This document shows positions 59,931-61,534 of a stretch of DNA of 61,534 bases, in pieces. This DNA is from Clostridia bacterium (GTDB lineage Bacteria; Bacillota; Clostridia; Oscillospirales; Acutalibacteraceae): positions 1-61,534 of the forward strand of contig JAFQWE010000031.1 in assembly GCA_017407645.1 (NCBI GenBank), given 5' to 3'. Both the position numbers and the translations under genes were made by a program. How positions within the stretch are numbered: position 1 is the first letter of the stretch; the number at the start of each line of letters is the position of its first letter. The notes under the pieces are model-generated. The model ran no database searches, had not been told where the DNA came from, and saw only the letters and a program-made list of their open reading frames with translations.

Positions 59931-61534
59931 TCAGAAACTACCAAGATAGAGGTTGTCAAGATAGCAGTTACGCCACTTCTCAGTGTGGTTGATAGTAATG
60001 TTAGAAGCGGTGCTATCAATAGTTACGTCAGATACGGTTGCAACCAACTCATTATCATAATAAATAGAGATAACGTTGTTTGCATATACCATACGAGCGT
60101 TTACATAAAGAGTTGTAGCATTGGTAGTATAGGTTGCAACGGCGGTACCCTCTGAATCTACAAGAATCATGTAACGGCCGCAGTCTGCAACTCTAAGCTC
60201 GTAGCCTGCAAACTTCACACCAACGTAGAAGCCATTACCATAAGGTTGCTCGTTGGTTGAAGCAGAGTAGTCAAAGCTGAGCTCAAAGCCGTTGTTGAAG
60301 CTATAATCACTATTAGAAACAATGCTCTCTGTTCCGTTAGACATCTTAACTGCCAATCTCTCGTAGCTAATTGAGTAGATAGATGGACTAGCAGATACGA
60401 TCCAGTTGTTAATGTTAGCAAAGTTATCGGCAAATACCTGGGTTGAAGCAACCTTAGTAGAAGCAACAACGTTTACAGTAATAGTCTTAACAACACCACC
60501 ACTAAGAGTCTTTGCAGTAATGGTAGTAGTTCCCTCTGAAATACCGGTTACACGGCCGAAGTTACCTACGGTTGCAATTGACTCATCAGCAGATGACCAG
60601 AGAATTGTTTGAACTGCTACGTTTGAAGGAACGATTTCGGTTTCAATAGTGTCTGCTGCGCCAACCTCAACAGTCAAGTTGTCGTTAACAATAAGGTCGG
60701 TTGCCCTTTTGTCAGGAGTGTAGGTGAAACTAACAGGCATAGTGTTGCCAAGAGAAATCATATCTTCCTTCATTGCGTTGAAGAATGCATCTGCAACCTT
60801 TTCTCTACCCTGTGCATTGGGGTGGACGGGGTCGCCTGCAATAAAGTCAGCAGAAGACCAAGGATAGCCGGTGATGTTATCAACGTAAGTGATGTCGTAA
60901 CCCATTTCAGCATACTCTGCTACCAACTCAGGAATATAAGGATTAAGACCGAACTTCCACCAAGTAGCGATTGCAATGCCATCCTTGGGACACATTGAAG
61001 CAGCATATACCTTAGCATTGGGGTTGGTTTCAAAAATACGATCAAGAATAGTGCGATAGTTAGCGATTGATCCGTTAATGTCCTTATCAGCATCGTTGGT
61101 ACCAATCATCATTGCGATAACGTCAAAGTCAACTGCCATATAGTTGTCAAGTTTGCTTACTACGTCTGAAGTTTTGTAACCGCCAACTGCAGAGTGACCG
61201 CAGTAGCCATCAGGCAAACGAGGCTCTTCAACAGTGGTATGAACACCAACAAGACGGAAGTTTGCACCGTAGCCGTAAAGCTTTTCGAAGAAGCTATATC
61301 TCCAGGCACCGGGAACGCCTGCGCCTGCAGTAATAGAGTCACCGATAGCCATAATCTTAACGGGAGGACGCTCGTAATGATCCATTACACCTGTGCCCAA
61401 AATATGATGGGTCATTGAAAGAATGTCTGCTGCAGACAAAACGTCGTCATAGGTATTGTCACAAAAAGCGCCGTTAACAGCACCCTCTATACCGAGAAGT
61501 GCCTGCTGTGAAGCAAGAAGGTCAGCACTTGTGA
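59931..61534 (-). CDS. Secreted SGNH hydrolase with dockerin, second paralogue (cut by window edge)
   Basis: The frame is open from the right edge (61532) to the stop at 59931, giving 533 residues without a start. It begins inside a dockerin (TSADLLASQQALLG, then DNTYDDVLSAADIL). The SGNH domain has IGDSITAG, GGYKT, IGTNDADKD and DPVHPNAQG. A Big_2 domain with ILWSSADES and a LamG-like end with ELRVADCGRY follow. Domain order and even the final residues (LYLGSF versus IYLGSF) match the gene at 57553-59847, so this is a tandem duplication. A TTG near 61439 is not the real start. Confidence 0.9.
   Translation of the reverse strand, partial: TSADLLASQQALLGIEGAVNGAFCDNTYDDVLSAADILSMTHHILGTGVMDHYERPPVKIMAIGDSITAGAGVPGAWRYSFFEKLYGYGANFRLVGVHTTVEEPRLPDGYCGHSAVGGYKTSDVVSKLDNYMAVDFDVIAMMIGTNDADKDINGSIANYRTILDRIFETNPNAKVYAASMCPKDGIAIATWWKFGLNPYIPELVAEYAEMGYDITYVDNITGYPWSSADFIAGDPVHPNAQGREKVADAFFNAMKEDMISLGNTMPVSFTYTPDKRATDLIVNDNLTVEVGAADTIETEIVPSNVAVQTILWSSADESIATVGNFGRVTGISEGTTTITAKTLSGGVVKTITVNVVASTKVASTQVFADNFANINNWIVSASPSIYSISYERLAVKMSNGTESIVSNSDYSFNNGFELSFDYSASTNEQPYGNGFYVGVKFAGYELRVADCGRYMILVDSEGTAVATYTTNATTLYVNARMVYANNVISIYYDNELVATVSDVTIDSTASNITINHTEKWRNCYLDNLYLGSF

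Noticed and set aside
57553-61534. A full cellulosome cluster
   Set aside because: Only dockerin-bearing esterases are visible; no cohesin or scaffoldin is in the window.

Overview
The window looks like chromosomal DNA of a spore-forming member of the Bacillota, class Clostridia, probably an uncultured gut or rumen lineage near Oscillospirales. The reasons are a spoIIR gene, many TTGACA/TATAAT promoters with 17-base spacers and AGGAGG-type ribosome sites, compact intrinsic terminators, secreted proteins with dockerin and Big_2 domains, and a fermentative gene set (KDPG aldolase, PduL, an EIIC-type permease). Taxonomy is inference; there is no rRNA, and I found no tRNA, CRISPR array, intact transposase or phage gene.

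Layout. 1-7416: a catabolic locus with a divergent AraC-type regulator (cut by the left edge), a short-chain dehydrogenase, a GH36-like glycosidase, an FAD oxidoreductase, an amidohydrolase and a GH78-like rhamnosidase; none of the enzymes has a signal peptide. 7552-9696: divergent nagB and nagA. 10232-17903: a tightly overlapping six-gene minus-strand operon (HAD-GNAT fusion, PP-loop ATPase, half-size UbiA-like membrane protein, rifampicin-phosphotransferase-like dikinase, DUF3419/BtaA-like aminocarboxypropyl transferase, AMP-forming ligase). It reads as an uncharacterised biosynthetic pathway and is the best candidate here for a new system. 18193-21148: a TIR-Sel1 protein, then a P-loop kinase paired with KDPG aldolase. 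21298-27861: a zinc-ribbon membrane protein and a surface-glycan group (sugar-1-phosphate transferase, polytopic membrane protein, UDP-galactopyranose-mutase-like flavoprotein, GtrA), then an EamA transporter.

27991-39336: an orphan sugar-enzyme-like protein, an EF-G paralogue, an aminotransferase-trpS operon with two small membrane proteins, a cytosolic clan-A glycosidase, pduL, tspO and a PTS EIIC_2-type permease. 39386-45143: a six-gene operon starting with murD and continuing with two M42 aminopeptidases, a GNAT, a methionine-gamma-lyase-family enzyme and a DUF2500-like protein. 45274-53594: an OFA-type MFS transporter, a repeat-rich gap, a 1188-residue secreted lipase-like protein, and the conserved ACT-domain/PFL pair. 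53993-57510: a small membrane protein, an Lrp regulator overlapping an aminotransferase, ispE and spoIIR. 57553-61534: two tandem paralogous secreted SGNH hydrolases with dockerin, Big_2 and LamG-like domains, the second cut by the right edge.

Non-coding structure stands out. Two unrelated loci (47556-47652 and 53701-53975) hold chains of different short palindromes separated by one constant word (ATATCGA in one, AGCTAAAT in the other). A 69-base motif-plus-terminator element is repeated in the catabolic locus. The spoIIR ribosome site lies inside a terminator-like hairpin.
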